Shown here piece after piece: positions 28,475-37,508 of a stretch of DNA of 64,000 nt. Position 1 is the first letter of the stretch. The number at the start of each line of letters is the position of its first letter. This stretch comes from Alkalibacter rhizosphaerae (GTDB lineage Bacteria; Bacillota; Clostridia; Eubacteriales; Alkalibacteraceae). The translations under genes and the position numbers were made by a program. The stretch covers positions 682,001-746,000 of the forward strand of contig NZ_CP071444.1 of assembly GCF_017352215.1 (NCBI RefSeq), read 5' to 3'. Below the pieces are notes generated by a model. That model did not search any database, was not told the origin of the DNA, and saw only the letters and a list, made by a program, of their open reading frames with translations.

Positions 28475-28517
28475 ACTCTCTTTTTCCAGCCACTGGACCG
28501 GGTGTGAAAAAGGGAGT
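28475..28517 (+). terminator. Second strong hairpin downstream of the riboswitch
   Basis: A 12-bp stem ACTCTCTTTTTC/GAAAAAGGGAGT with one G-U pair and a T-rich tail. It lies between the riboswitch terminator and the PNPOx-like gene with no ORF in between, so read-through RNA would probably end here. Confidence 0.65.
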
Positions 28518-28582
28518 TTTCCTTTTCATTATCCACTTTTTATTGTAAAATAATATTAAAATATGATTTATAGGAGGATGTT

Positions 28583-28987
28583 ATGAGCGCAGTACAGGAA
28601 ATCTTTGATTATTTGAAAGCATCAAAACTGTTCTACCTGGCCACTGTGGAAGGTGACCAACCCAGGGTTCGACCCATGGGAGCAATCGATGTTTTTGAAG
28701 ACAGACTTTATTTTCAAACAGGAAACATCAAAAATGTTTTCCAACAAATGAAAGCCAACCCAAAGGTAGAGATCTGTACCATGGGACCGGAAGGCACTTG
28801 GATCCGAATTCAAGCCAATGCCATTCAGGACGATCGTCTGGAAGCAAGGGAACACATGATGGATGCCAATCCGGGATTGAAAAATCGTTATGCTGCAGAC
28901 GACGGGATCTGCGAAGTCCTCTACTTGGAAAATGCCAAAGCTGTTATCGCTTCCTTTACCGCCGAGCCAAAAGTGATTGAATTTTAA
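28583..28987 (+). CDS. Pyridoxamine 5'-phosphate oxidase-like flavoprotein
   Basis: A 134-residue split-barrel protein: FYLATVEGDQPRVRPMG, LYFQTGNIKNVFQQM and KVEICTMGPEGTWIRI match the PNPOx-like FMN-binding family common in Clostridia, mostly of unknown substrate. TAGGAGGATGTT precedes the ATG. It lies downstream of the cobalamin riboswitch but behind two hairpins, so its own promoter in the AT-rich 28530-28570 stretch is likely. Confidence 0.85.
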   Translation: MSAVQEIFDYLKASKLFYLATVEGDQPRVRPMGAIDVFEDRLYFQTGNIKNVFQQMKANPKVEICTMGPEGTWIRIQANAIQDDRLEAREHMMDANPGLKNRYAADDGICEVLYLENAKAVIASFTAEPKVIEF

Positions 28988-29002
28988 TCTGTGAATGTGT
29001 GA

Positions 29003-29044
29003 ATGGGGACGGTGACTTTTTTGCAAAAAAGTCACCGTCCCCAT
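29003..29044. terminator. Bidirectional terminator between convergent genes
   Basis: A 20-bp perfect inverted repeat (ATGGGGACGGTGAC with T6/A6) with a two-base loop, between the PNPOx-like gene and the GH3 gene. It serves both strands. Confidence 0.92.
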
Positions 29045-29058
29045 TTTTTCTTTTTTTA

Positions 29059-31533
29059 CTAGTCCCTTTTTCTTCTTGCTGCAATGAGCAAGGTCCTCAA
29101 TCCCTCCAGATACTCCTTGTTTGCCAACTGGACCAACCCTCGTATGGTCAGCAGGGATACGTCCCCTTTACTGGCCATGTTCAGCGTTCGTATGGGAGAT
29201 TCCTTCACCATGGCATCCAGTGCGTTTTGCATCCCTTCGTTCAGTTCCCCTTCCGGCATTTTCAAACTTTCTCTCTTTACTTTCCACAAAATGGCTTTCC
29301 CGATCAAGGTATGTTGCATGTCGTCCATGGTAGAGTTCAATGTAAATTCTTCCACTTTTTCCTTTTTAGTGGCAGAAACCGGGGACCCGTATATTGCCTG
29401 AAATGCAGCATCACTGACCCGAAAAGGTTCATTTTTCAAGTGGTGATATTCGGAAGCCGTCTCCAGATCGTAAGGAACGGGCGCATCCGGTTCAGAACTT
29501 TCCACATACACTCTTCCTTGTAGCCTCATATCCCTGGATGAGGCACCGATCAGGATCTCAAAAAAACCGGATTCCACGTGCCAGTTGTCAAGGGCTGTGT
29601 TGTAATAGGCAAAAGCCCGAAAATCCAACACAAATTCCAGTTCTTTGGCTTCTCCCGGATCCAAGTGCACTTTTTCAAAGCCCTTCAATTCCTTTTCCGG
29701 GCGAAAGACAGTGGTGTCAGTATCCCTCACGTACACTTGCACTACTTCTTTGCCGGGTCGATCCCCGATATTTCGAACGGTCATCCGAACCACCAATCGT
29801 TCATTGTCTTTCATTTTATCGCACGACAATCTCAAATTTTCATAGGAAAATTTCGTATAACTCAACCCGTGCCCAAAAGGAAACAAAACCTCCTTACTTG
29901 CGGTATCGTAAAATCGGTATCCCACGTAGACGCTCTCCCGGTATTGAACGATCTTAGGATCGATGCATACGAAATAGTTGTAGGTAGGATTGTCTTTCAA
30001 TGCCACAGGATAGGTTTCCGCCAACTTGCCGCAAGGGTTTGCCTTTCCACAAAGAATTTCCAACATGGCAGAAGCTCCCGCCTGTCCCCCGAGATAACCG
30101 TTGACCACCGCCTTTACTTCATTGATCCATGGCATTTCCACAGGCGCACCACCTGCAAGGACCACTACCGTGTTGGGATTTGCTTTGGCAACTTCTTGAA
30201 TGAGCCGTTGGTGGGATGCAGGCATCTTCATGTGTTTTCGATCCAGATTTTCCGCTTCATATTTTTCCGGAAGGCCTACAAATACAACGGCTGCCTCACA
30301 GCCAGCGGCAAGTGTACTTGCTTCTTTGATTTTTTCCTCTTCCACTTCATCCGAGTTCCATGTATAACCAGGAGCAAATGACACGTTCCAGCCTTGCTTT
30401 TCCATTTCATCCAAGGTGTTCTCCAAAAAGGTAGGATGAAGCATGGAACTGCCCAAACCCTGGTATCTAGGATTTTTCGCCATATCTCCAATGATCGCCG
30501 TAGATCTACCAGTATCCAGAGGCAGGAGATCTTCATCATTTTTCAGGAGGACATAAGATTCTCTGGCCGCTTTCCTCGCTAACCTATGATGAGTCTCCTT
30601 GTCGTAGGTCGCATTTTCGTCAGCATTGTTTTTGGCTTTTATCAAAATATCTACGATCCGCTCCGCAGTTTCATTCAGCGTATTTTCTAAAACCCTTCCC
30701 TTTTTCACACCCCGGTAGATCCTTCGATCCTGCTCCCCATAGGTTGAAGGCATCTCCACATCCAAACCTGCATTCAACGCCCGGATCCGATGGTCCGTGG
30801 CACCCCAGTCGCTGACGATGATGCCGGAAAACCCCCATTTTTCTCGAAGCACTTCTGTCATCAAGTATCGATTCTCGCAGCAATATGTGCCATTGACCTT
30901 ATTGTAGGCAGCCATGACCACCCAAGGCTGTCCTTCATTCAAGGCCATTTCGAAACCGGTCAGATAGATCTCTTGGAGAGCTCTCTGATCCACGATGGAA
31001 TCACTGACCAAACGAAACCCTTCTTTATTGTTGGCCACAAAGTGCTTCATGGTGGCTCCGATCCCCATGGATTGGATGCCACGAATCATGCCGGCCGCCA
31101 TTTTACCCGTCAGATAAGGGTCTTCGGATATGTATTCAAAGTTCCTCCCGCATAAGGGAGAACGCTTTATGTTCATGCCCGGGCCCAAGAGGATGGAAAC
31201 CCCCTCGCTTTTACACTCCGATCCGATGGCCTTGCCGATCTCCTCCAATAAGTGTGGATCCCAAGAACAAGCCGTCGTGACCGATGTTGGAAAACAGGTA
31301 GATGGTAGACTGGCCGTCACACCGATGTGATCCGTTCCCTTGATCGTCTTGCGCAGTCCATGGGGGCCATCTGTTGCCATGATGGAAGGCAGACCTGCTT
31401 TTTCCACCCCTTGAAGGCGCCAAAAGTCCTGTCCGGAGCATAAGGAGGCCTTTTCTTTCAATGTCATCCTATTCACGATTTCTTTTGCTTTTTCCACTTC
31501 TGGAGCCCCCTTTTCTTTCCCTTCAACCGGCAC
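29059..31533 (-). CDS. Glycoside hydrolase family 3 (beta-glucosidase-like)
   Basis: Hydrolyses beta-linked glycosides with retention. The N-terminal TIM-barrel domain (MTLKEKASLCSGQDFW) carries the nucleophile Asp in IVSDWGA (about residue 239). The alpha/beta sandwich domain follows, then a fibronectin III-like domain (GKEVVQVYVRD, about 595-605) and a helical tail. No signal peptide, so it acts on imported oligosaccharides. The start is uncertain: a weak GTG at 31533, or GTG at 31497 behind AAAAGGGGG. Confidence 0.93.
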   Translation of the reverse strand: MPVEGKEKGAPEVEKAKEIVNRMTLKEKASLCSGQDFWRLQGVEKAGLPSIMATDGPHGLRKTIKGTDHIGVTASLPSTCFPTSVTTACSWDPHLLEEIGKAIGSECKSEGVSILLGPGMNIKRSPLCGRNFEYISEDPYLTGKMAAGMIRGIQSMGIGATMKHFVANNKEGFRLVSDSIVDQRALQEIYLTGFEMALNEGQPWVVMAAYNKVNGTYCCENRYLMTEVLREKWGFSGIIVSDWGATDHRIRALNAGLDVEMPSTYGEQDRRIYRGVKKGRVLENTLNETAERIVDILIKAKNNADENATYDKETHHRLARKAARESYVLLKNDEDLLPLDTGRSTAIIGDMAKNPRYQGLGSSMLHPTFLENTLDEMEKQGWNVSFAPGYTWNSDEVEEEKIKEASTLAAGCEAAVVFVGLPEKYEAENLDRKHMKMPASHQRLIQEVAKANPNTVVVLAGGAPVEMPWINEVKAVVNGYLGGQAGASAMLEILCGKANPCGKLAETYPVALKDNPTYNYFVCIDPKIVQYRESVYVGYRFYDTASKEVLFPFGHGLSYTKFSYENLRLSCDKMKDNERLVVRMTVRNIGDRPGKEVVQVYVRDTDTTVFRPEKELKGFEKVHLDPGEAKELEFVLDFRAFAYYNTALDNWHVESGFFEILIGASSRDMRLQGRVYVESSEPDAPVPYDLETASEYHHLKNEPFRVSDAAFQAIYGSPVSATKKEKVEEFTLNSTMDDMQHTLIGKAILWKVKRESLKMPEGELNEGMQNALDAMVKESPIRTLNMASKGDVSLLTIRGLVQLANKEYLEGLRTLLIAARRKRD

Positions 31534-31620
31534 AGACTTCTTGACACGGGTATTCGTATCTTATATCATATGGTGTAGGGTTTTTCTGCCTTACTCATAA
31601 AATATGGAAGATGGTGAATC

Positions 31621-32346
31621 ATGGATTCTATACTTAATTTTTTTGGAATGGTCCTCTTATCGGTTTATAATGTTTTTCAACCTTTTGCACTGACCATCGT
31701 GATGTACGCGGTTCTAATACGCATTCTGTTTATCGTTGTTTTCACCAAATATTTCGCCAACATCAAACTGGGTCCTGCTTTGCAACCGGAAATCGACAAG
31801 ATGAACAAAAAATTCAAGAACAATCCGGAAAGAAGAAATCAGGAACTACCGGCCTTATTGATTTCCAAAGGATATTCTCTAGTGGGAAACATCGTCAACT
31901 TTGTGATCCATGCTTTATTTGGTCTTGGTTTGAGTCTGACCTTGTTGCAGGCAGACAAATTCCTGACCATTTCTTCTGAGACGATCCCCATGATGCTTTT
32001 CAATCTGCCATTGAATCTCTCTCCGGCTGATGTCATGTTTTCCGGTGTATATCCAAGCAATTATTTCCTTTATGCTGCGGTATTTTTTCTGACTGCTACA
32101 GGACTGCACGCTTACATCGATAAAATCATGGAAAAGAGGTCCCTGCTTGACACAAAAAAACCGGACACGGTCATCCTGCTCTTGGTCACCATCGGTTGTT
32201 TCGTCCTTCCTTTAGGATTCTCCATCTTCTGGTTTATTGTCAAGACATTGGACCTGGTTCATATCATGTTGGTGGACAAATTTTACAAAGTGAACTTGGA
32301 TAAGATCAACAAGCTTAAAGCTCCGATCCGAAAAAAAGCAAAATAA
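31621..32346 (+). CDS. Divergent YidC/Oxa1-like membrane protein
   Basis: A 241-residue protein with about five membrane helices and a charged cytoplasmic loop, LQPEIDKMNKKFKNNPERRNQELPALL (in parts), corresponding to the LQPE-xxxIQEKYKNDP loop of YidC insertases. KGYSLVGNIVNFVI matches the following YidC segment with its PLGG replaced by SLVG. Helices and the basic C-terminus KLKAPIRKKAK also fit. There is no lipoprotein signal and the usual rnpA/jag neighbours are absent, so it is a second, non-housekeeping family member of unknown clients. Confidence 0.7.
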   Translation: MDSILNFFGMVLLSVYNVFQPFALTIVMYAVLIRILFIVVFTKYFANIKLGPALQPEIDKMNKKFKNNPERRNQELPALLISKGYSLVGNIVNFVIHALFGLGLSLTLLQADKFLTISSETIPMMLFNLPLNLSPADVMFSGVYPSNYFLYAAVFFLTATGLHAYIDKIMEKRSLLDTKKPDTVILLLVTIGCFVLPLGFSIFWFIVKTLDLVHIMLVDKFYKVNLDKINKLKAPIRKKAK

Positions 32347-32350
32347 ACAC

Positions 32351-32384
32351 AAAAAGGGTTTGCCGTCAGAGCAACCCCTTTTTA
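32351..32384. terminator. Terminator between convergent genes
   Basis: AAAAAGGG and CCCCTTTTT arms with a GC-containing inner stem, bounded by A and T runs on both sides. Probably serves both the YidC-like gene and the convergent membrane gene. Confidence 0.75.
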
Positions 32385-32389
32385 TTGTC

Positions 32390-33766
32390 TTATGCCAAAT
32401 GAAAAAGGATCCTGCTCTGATAAGTGACACCACCTGTTTCCCAATTGAATGCAATGACCCCGTGTTCCCCGGGCCAATCCTTTTCCAATAAAACCAAACA
32501 CCCGATCCCTTTTTCTCCTTCTTTGCACTCCAGCATTTTCAATCGAAGTCCTGGAAGCGTTGTGGAAAGATAGACCAACAATCCACCACTGGCAACCTCG
32601 CAAATCTTCCACAGACCATCTTCCGATTGTTTTTCCACCCATCCTCTCAAATACTGCTGTTCAGGACCCTTGCGTATGGTGTCTCCAAAATCCTTCTCTA
32701 TAGCCAGTCGATAAACACCGATTTCATTGCCTGATTGTTCTTCCGATTCTTGAGGGTTTGCACGGGAGGAAAAAACGGTAGCCGTAGCCGCTGCTGCTGC
32801 CAAACTAGCCAGCACACCCACTATGATGACTCTGCTTAAGGAAACATTTATCCACTCCGTCGTATCAAAAGCAAAAACGACTTCAGATCTCAGCAAGATA
32901 AAAATTCCAAAAAACAAATAGGTGTATTTGTTTTGGATCTTTTGGGCCAATTTGCTTTTGCCCAGGATCAAGCCCAGCGCCAGCAAGGGCAACCCCAAAA
33001 GATATCCAGTTTTTCCTCCGATATACAAACTGGCAGGAACTGCCGCAAGAAACCCTGCAGCCATGCCCAATCCCATGCTCCATCCTTGGCGCAAGTCCCT
33101 CTCCCGCCAGAAAGATCGAACCAGGGAAGAAAAATATCCTTTTTCATTGCCCATGGCCTTCAACAGACCTGCAGCTGCTAGAAGACCTATGACGCTATTA
33201 TTCACGTTGTTGTCCCAGGTAAAAAAGTTGAAAAGGATCCAGCTGAGTCCCAGGCCTGCCATGGCCGCGCCGAAACTCCATCTGCCCTTCCATTTTTTAT
33301 ATTCCCATTTCCCATCCTTTGATATGAGTCGGAACAAACTTCCAGCATATACCCCTTTGCCTACGATACCGCCCATCGCACCAATAAATCCACCTTTTAA
33401 CCCTGCAGTCGAAAAACTCAACCAGGTTATGCCGTGTTGAAATGGGAAGGATATTTGTTTTACCGCTAAAATCGCCAAAATCACCCAAGCCGCTCCCAAA
33501 AGATAACCGGGCATGAGCCGGTATGGTGCCAACAAACCGCGAAAAAATCCCCATAGATACTTCCCTGCACCACCGATCAATACAGGGATCAAACCGGGTC
33601 CTTTCCCCGGAACAAATCTGGTTTCGCTTTCCAGGATCCTGTTTCTGTTTTCAAAGGGAAAGGTCATCACTCCAGGAGCTTGGATGGCGATGTAATCATA
33701 TTCCATTGTATGCAACGGCTTCCCGCAAACGGGACAAACCTGATCGATCCGTTTCTTGGATGTCAT
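32390..33766 (-). CDS. Unknown multi-pass membrane protein with N-terminal CPVC knuckle
   Basis: A 458-residue protein. The first 60 residues hold a CPVCGKPL knuckle (half of a zinc ribbon), then about eight to ten glycine-rich hydrophobic helices (GGFIGAMGGIVGKGVYAG, LGLPLLALGLILG), then a soluble C-terminal domain of about 120 residues. No family recognised. Its ATG directly abuts the stop of the upstream SDR gene (TAAATG), so translation is coupled and a joint function is plausible. Confidence 0.7.
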   Translation of the reverse strand: MTSKKRIDQVCPVCGKPLHTMEYDYIAIQAPGVMTFPFENRNRILESETRFVPGKGPGLIPVLIGGAGKYLWGFFRGLLAPYRLMPGYLLGAAWVILAILAVKQISFPFQHGITWLSFSTAGLKGGFIGAMGGIVGKGVYAGSLFRLISKDGKWEYKKWKGRWSFGAAMAGLGLSWILFNFFTWDNNVNNSVIGLLAAAGLLKAMGNEKGYFSSLVRSFWRERDLRQGWSMGLGMAAGFLAAVPASLYIGGKTGYLLGLPLLALGLILGKSKLAQKIQNKYTYLFFGIFILLRSEVVFAFDTTEWINVSLSRVIIVGVLASLAAAAATATVFSSRANPQESEEQSGNEIGVYRLAIEKDFGDTIRKGPEQQYLRGWVEKQSEDGLWKICEVASGGLLVYLSTTLPGLRLKMLECKEGEKGIGCLVLLEKDWPGEHGVIAFNWETGGVTYQSRILFHLA

Positions 33767-34510
33767 TTATAAAGATTCTCCTCCGTCTACGATCAATTCT
33801 GTTCCTGTAATAAAAGAAGAATCATCACAAGCCAGAAACAAAATTCCTCGTGCGATCTCTTCCGACGATGCAATTCGTCCCAAAGGAATGGTTTTAACGA
33901 TTTCTTTGATGAAATCTTCATTTCCTTCATTGATTTCCGTATCTGTCAATCCTGGAACAATGGCATTGACCCGAATTCCGTCTCCAGCGTACTCCAAAGC
34001 CAAGGATTTGGTCAATCGGATGATAGCCGCCTTGGACATGGTGTAAGCCAGATGGGACGGCATGGGAGTGATCCCCCCAACAGAGGAAGTATTGACAATA
34101 ACTCCGCACTTTTGTTGAACCATCACCGGGATCACTTCTTTTAATACCCTTAAATAGCTTTTGACATTCACATCCATGGTCACATCGAAATTTTTTTCCA
34201 GATCCATTTCCAGCAAAGGTCCCGGCAAGGATACCCCGACATTGTTGACAAGAACATCAATTTTTCCTTCTTTCGCGATGACTGTCGCCACCAATTCTTT
34301 TACCTGCTCGTCTACCGTACCATCACATGGAATAAAAAACGCTGAACCGCCTTTTTCCTGCCATTCCTTTTCAATGGCCGCTCCTCGCTCTAAACGGCGT
34401 CCGCAAAAATACACAATGGCCCCTTCCTGGACAAAAAGATCCACTGTCGCCTTCCCGATTCCTGAAGTAGCACCAAAAACCAACGCTACTTGATCTTTTA
34501 ATTTACCCAT
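33767..34510 (-). CDS. Short-chain dehydrogenase/reductase
   Basis: A 247-residue classical SDR. GATSGIGKA is the nucleotide-binding motif (TGxxxGIG type), NNVG follows, with catalytic Ser in NTSSVGG and YTMSK as YxxxK; the C-terminus ITGTELIVDGGES is typical. FabG-like, substrate unknown. AGGAGGTTTCAT precedes the ATG at 34510, preferred to upstream in-frame codons. Confidence 0.92.
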   Translation of the reverse strand: MGKLKDQVALVFGATSGIGKATVDLFVQEGAIVYFCGRRLERGAAIEKEWQEKGGSAFFIPCDGTVDEQVKELVATVIAKEGKIDVLVNNVGVSLPGPLLEMDLEKNFDVTMDVNVKSYLRVLKEVIPVMVQQKCGVIVNTSSVGGITPMPSHLAYTMSKAAIIRLTKSLALEYAGDGIRVNAIVPGLTDTEINEGNEDFIKEIVKTIPLGRIASSEEIARGILFLACDDSSFITGTELIVDGGESL

Positions 34511-34668
34511 ATGAAACCTCCTAGAACATTTTGGCCTTTTCATCCATTGTATCATGCCATATTGTAAAATGTTCAACGTAATTAAATTTGATATGATTAA
34601 TAATTTTATCCGTGGGTAGAAAAAACAAGAGCGATCATCGCATCGTGAAATTTAAGGGAGGTATGAAC

Positions 34669-35112
34669 ATGGAAAAAATAATGATTCCTATCGACGGATC
34701 CGAGTATTCTGACAGAGCGCTTGAAGTGGGCAAAGATCTAGCAGCTGGTTACGGTGCACAAGTAGTATTGTTGCACGTAGTCAGTATAGATATTCCCAAC
34801 TATGTTGATTTTACAAATGCCGCAGCAGTAGGGGCAACCTTGGACAGTGTCCGGGAAACAGCAGCAGAGCAGGCAAAAGTTATTTTAGAAAAAGGCAAGG
34901 AATTTTTGGGAGATCTTTGCTGCGTAGCTACGTTGGAGACCTCCGGCGGCAAGCCGGCTGACGCCATCGTTCGTACGGCAGAGGCAGAAGGCGTAGACAT
35001 GATCATCATGGGTTCTGCGGGCAGCGGCAGCGCTGCAAAAGGCATCCTGATGGGCAGCGTCACCAACCGAGTTTTGCACAACACTAAAATTCCAGTGCTG
35101 GTCGTTAAATAA
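34669..35112 (+). CDS. Universal stress protein, UspA family
   Basis: A 147-residue cytoplasmic protein with the Usp fold: MEKIMIPIDGSEYSDRAL at the start and GSAGSGSAAKGILMGSVTNRVL, the ATP-binding G-2x-G-9x-G-S/T motif, at the end. GGGAGG lies at good spacing before the ATG at 34669. Divergent from the SDR gene and followed by a strong terminator. Confidence 0.94.
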   Translation: MEKIMIPIDGSEYSDRALEVGKDLAAGYGAQVVLLHVVSIDIPNYVDFTNAAAVGATLDSVRETAAEQAKVILEKGKEFLGDLCCVATLETSGGKPADAIVRTAEAEGVDMIIMGSAGSGSAAKGILMGSVTNRVLHNTKIPVLVVK

Positions 35113-35132
35113 CAACGAAAAGATTTGTATAG

Positions 35133-35168
35133 AAAAGGGGAAAGCCGTTTGTTCGGTTTTCCCCTTTT
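35133..35168 (+). terminator. Terminator of the universal stress protein gene
   Basis: Arms AAAAGGGGAAA-GCCG and CGG-TTTTCCCCTTTT with a short loop and T-run. Confidence 0.85.
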
Positions 35169-35428
35169 AAATTCTATCGGGATGGTTCCCACTAAAGATG
35201 ACATTTTCAAAGTAGTTGATTTGATCCATGGTCGCCAAGGAACAGGCGGCGGTAGGCTGTCCCTTGGTCATGACATGGATCGAAAAACACACATTTCAAC
35301 CATCCGACAGCATGGATGCTACTCTTTGCAGGGTTTGAGAGGTAGCAGTGTCGCAAGGCCAAAAGTTTTCATTGCCCGTGCAATTGTGCAAAAAAAGAGC
35401 AACGTTTCCGTTGCCAGGTTTGACGTGC
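35167..35428 (-). pseudogene. Possible ORF interrupted by one in-frame TGA
   Basis: On the minus strand an ATG at 35428 opens a frame of 43 codons, one TGA (35296-35298), then 42 codons to a TAA at 35167. Both halves use plausible codons and are Cys-containing (NCTGNENFWPCDTAT, then CVFSIHVMTKGQPTAACS). There is no ribosome site, and a terminator-like hairpin lies at 35399-35414 inside the first codons. I recognise no family. It may be a decayed gene, a recoded UGA gene or chance. Confidence 0.25.
35399..35414 (-). terminator. Terminator-like hairpin with GNRA loop
   Basis: On the minus strand GCAACG-GAAA-CGTTGC is followed by TCTTTTTTT. It could end the molybdopterin oxidoreductase transcript, whose stop is 200 bp upstream. 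Confidence 0.6.
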
Positions 35429-35616
35429 ATCAATATTGAATAAAAAATTCAATTAAAGATAGCATTTCCATCCTTTCCAAGCACGGGTGGCATCATCGTT
35501 TCCTTTGACACCAATAGGTTGTTGCACCATGGACACGTCTTTAGGTTGCAACAACTCGGATGTAAATATGAACTTCCACCCCAATAATATCAATTTTCAT
35601 ATTCCCTGTCAATGCG
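35429..35616. other. Non-coding stretch with inverted repeat
   Basis: No gene with a start signal is visible. A repeat GTTGTTGCA near 35514-35522 pairs with TGCAACAAC near 35544-35553. A minus-strand frame from about 35553 to 35453 (VSMVQQPIGVKGNDDATRAW) looks coding-like but has no clear start, so it may be gene debris. Confidence 0.35.
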
Positions 35617-37482
35617 TTATTCTTTTATTTTCATAACGCTAACAAGGGTTTCATAGTAGGCTGCCTGGTCCCCCTCGTCAGAGTATGCATCTGTGGTGAT
35701 GGAATTTACGATTCCGCTGTGACTCCAGTATCCTTCATAGATATAGACCAATCCGGATTGCAAATTTTCATCCAGCTTCACCTTGCACCGCAACCTCCCC
35801 TGATCGGAAGCCACGACTACCATGTCTCCGCTTTCAAATCCAGGCTCGTTCATGTAAACAAGGGGCAGCTCCGTCACGGTGCGAAATCCCTGTGAATGAA
35901 GAGACTCTTTGGCATGAGGCGTGATCAGCCGATACTTGCCTTTGCTCCCAGGGTTTTCCGTCTTTGTCTCGATCATGGCAAATACATCAAGAGAGCCCTC
36001 CAACCATTGCAACTTTCGGTTTTTTTCTTTCTCCGATTCCGGGTCCATCCATCCCGTCGTCTTGAGATCCTCCCATGTCACTCCCTGTGCTTCCAATACC
36101 GGCTTAACATGTTGGAATAGAAATTCCTCCAAGCCGACTTTGGGGAAATCATCCAGCCCCAGGGCACCCGCCAACCGCTGAAATAGATCATACTCCGATA
36201 CCACTTCAGGTGGTGGTGGGACGCATTCCTCTGTAAACTGGAGATAAGGGGAAAACATGGACGTGATCACTACATCCTGGCATTCGAAAACACTGGGTGC
36301 CGGAAACACCAGGTCCATTTCTTTCATGGTATCTGTCATAAACAAATCGATGCCCACTTTGAACGGGATCTTCTTTATAGCCTCTTGGACCGCTTTTGTA
36401 TTTGGCAATTGGACCACCGGATTGGACTTGTCCACCAACAATACAGACCAGTCATCTCTGCTCGACACATAAGTCCCGAATGTGGATTTGACAAAGGTAA
36501 GATTTTCACGGACCACATCGTAAGGCTTTGCCAAGGATTTTGATACCCGTTTGTCGGAGAAATGAAAGCCGGTTCCCGGTTTGTTCACGTTGCCTGTCAA
36601 ATAATGGAGTGCTATAATGGCCTCTACCGCTTTGGCACCATTGGTGTAACGCTGCAATCCATAACCGATATAGGTGATGATCCTTTTATCGCCCGCAAAA
36701 TGAGTGGACAGACGTTCCAGCTGGGTCACAGACAAGCCTGTCTTTTCTACCAACATATCCATGGAGTAAGACGCCACCATGGCTTCATCTTTTGGAGCCA
36801 AATACAGGTTACCCTGTTGGCTCAGGATCTTCACAACAGCGAGGGCAAGTTCCAAATCACTGTTGGGTTTGATGCAGTAATACTCCTCCGCTTCTTTTGC
36901 TGTGGCTGTAACTATGGGATCGATGTAGATCATCGGTTTTCCCGCTTTTTTGATCTGCATGTACAAATGAAGATTGGTATCCTTGGCATTTCTTCCCCAA
37001 AGAACGATGGCGTCCGCATCGGGAATTTGAGTATGCCGCACTCCGGCATGGATCCCCAGGCTCTTTTTCAACGCAAAGTTACCTGCATCCCAGCAAAGGG
37101 AACCCCGATGGGTGGTGATGGGACCCAAATGTTGAAAAAACAGGGATGCAGCGGTTTTACTCAGTCCATTGTGGCCAGAATCCGTAAAATACAAGATGCT
37201 TTTCGTGTCCACGCCTCCAAGCTTTTCCGCCAGCATTTTCACCCCTTCCTCCACGGTCAGGGGCAACCACCTTTCGCCCTGCCGCAGCAGGGGCGTTTTC
37301 AATCGATCCTGGTCTCTGTGACGAACAAGATGGTCCATTCCTTTTTTGCACAACACCCCACAAGTCAGGGGATGCTCCTTCGCACCAGCGATTTTCTGTA
37401 TTTCTCCGTCCACTACCGTTACATCCATGAGACACAGGTCAAAACAGTCCAGTGGACAAGTGGCTTTATAACTGCTCTCCAT
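35617..37482 (-). CDS. Molybdopterin-dependent oxidoreductase, DMSO reductase family
   Basis: A 621-residue cytoplasmic enzyme. The N-terminus holds a [4Fe-4S] motif, CPLDCFDLC then C near residue 41 in CGVLCKKGMDH. GSLCWDAGNF, LWGRNAKDTNLHLY and PITVTATAKEAE-like pterin-binding stretches follow, and a C-terminal molydopterin-dinucleotide domain (NEPGFESGDMVVVASDQGRLRC). No Tat signal. GGGAGGATAAC precedes the ATG at 37482. It follows an MFS transporter by 26 bp, so it may act on an imported compound. Substrate unknown. Confidence 0.9.
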   Translation of the reverse strand: MESSYKATCPLDCFDLCLMDVTVVDGEIQKIAGAKEHPLTCGVLCKKGMDHLVRHRDQDRLKTPLLRQGERWLPLTVEEGVKMLAEKLGGVDTKSILYFTDSGHNGLSKTAASLFFQHLGPITTHRGSLCWDAGNFALKKSLGIHAGVRHTQIPDADAIVLWGRNAKDTNLHLYMQIKKAGKPMIYIDPIVTATAKEAEEYYCIKPNSDLELALAVVKILSQQGNLYLAPKDEAMVASYSMDMLVEKTGLSVTQLERLSTHFAGDKRIITYIGYGLQRYTNGAKAVEAIIALHYLTGNVNKPGTGFHFSDKRVSKSLAKPYDVVRENLTFVKSTFGTYVSSRDDWSVLLVDKSNPVVQLPNTKAVQEAIKKIPFKVGIDLFMTDTMKEMDLVFPAPSVFECQDVVITSMFSPYLQFTEECVPPPPEVVSEYDLFQRLAGALGLDDFPKVGLEEFLFQHVKPVLEAQGVTWEDLKTTGWMDPESEKEKNRKLQWLEGSLDVFAMIETKTENPGSKGKYRLITPHAKESLHSQGFRTVTELPLVYMNEPGFESGDMVVVASDQGRLRCKVKLDENLQSGLVYIYEGYWSHSGIVNSITTDAYSDEGDQAAYYETLVSVMKIKE

Positions 37483-37508
37483 GTTATCCTCCCAGCTCCA
37501 TTTGGTTG

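Noticed and set aside
28406-28517. Dual hairpins as an ANTAR-protein target
   Set aside because: The hexaloop of the first hairpin (CTTTGT) does not start with A or carry the expected G, so an ANTAR site is not supported.
35167-35616. tmRNA, 6S RNA or RNase P RNA in the gap
   Set aside because: None of the conserved sequence blocks of these RNAs could be found on either strand.
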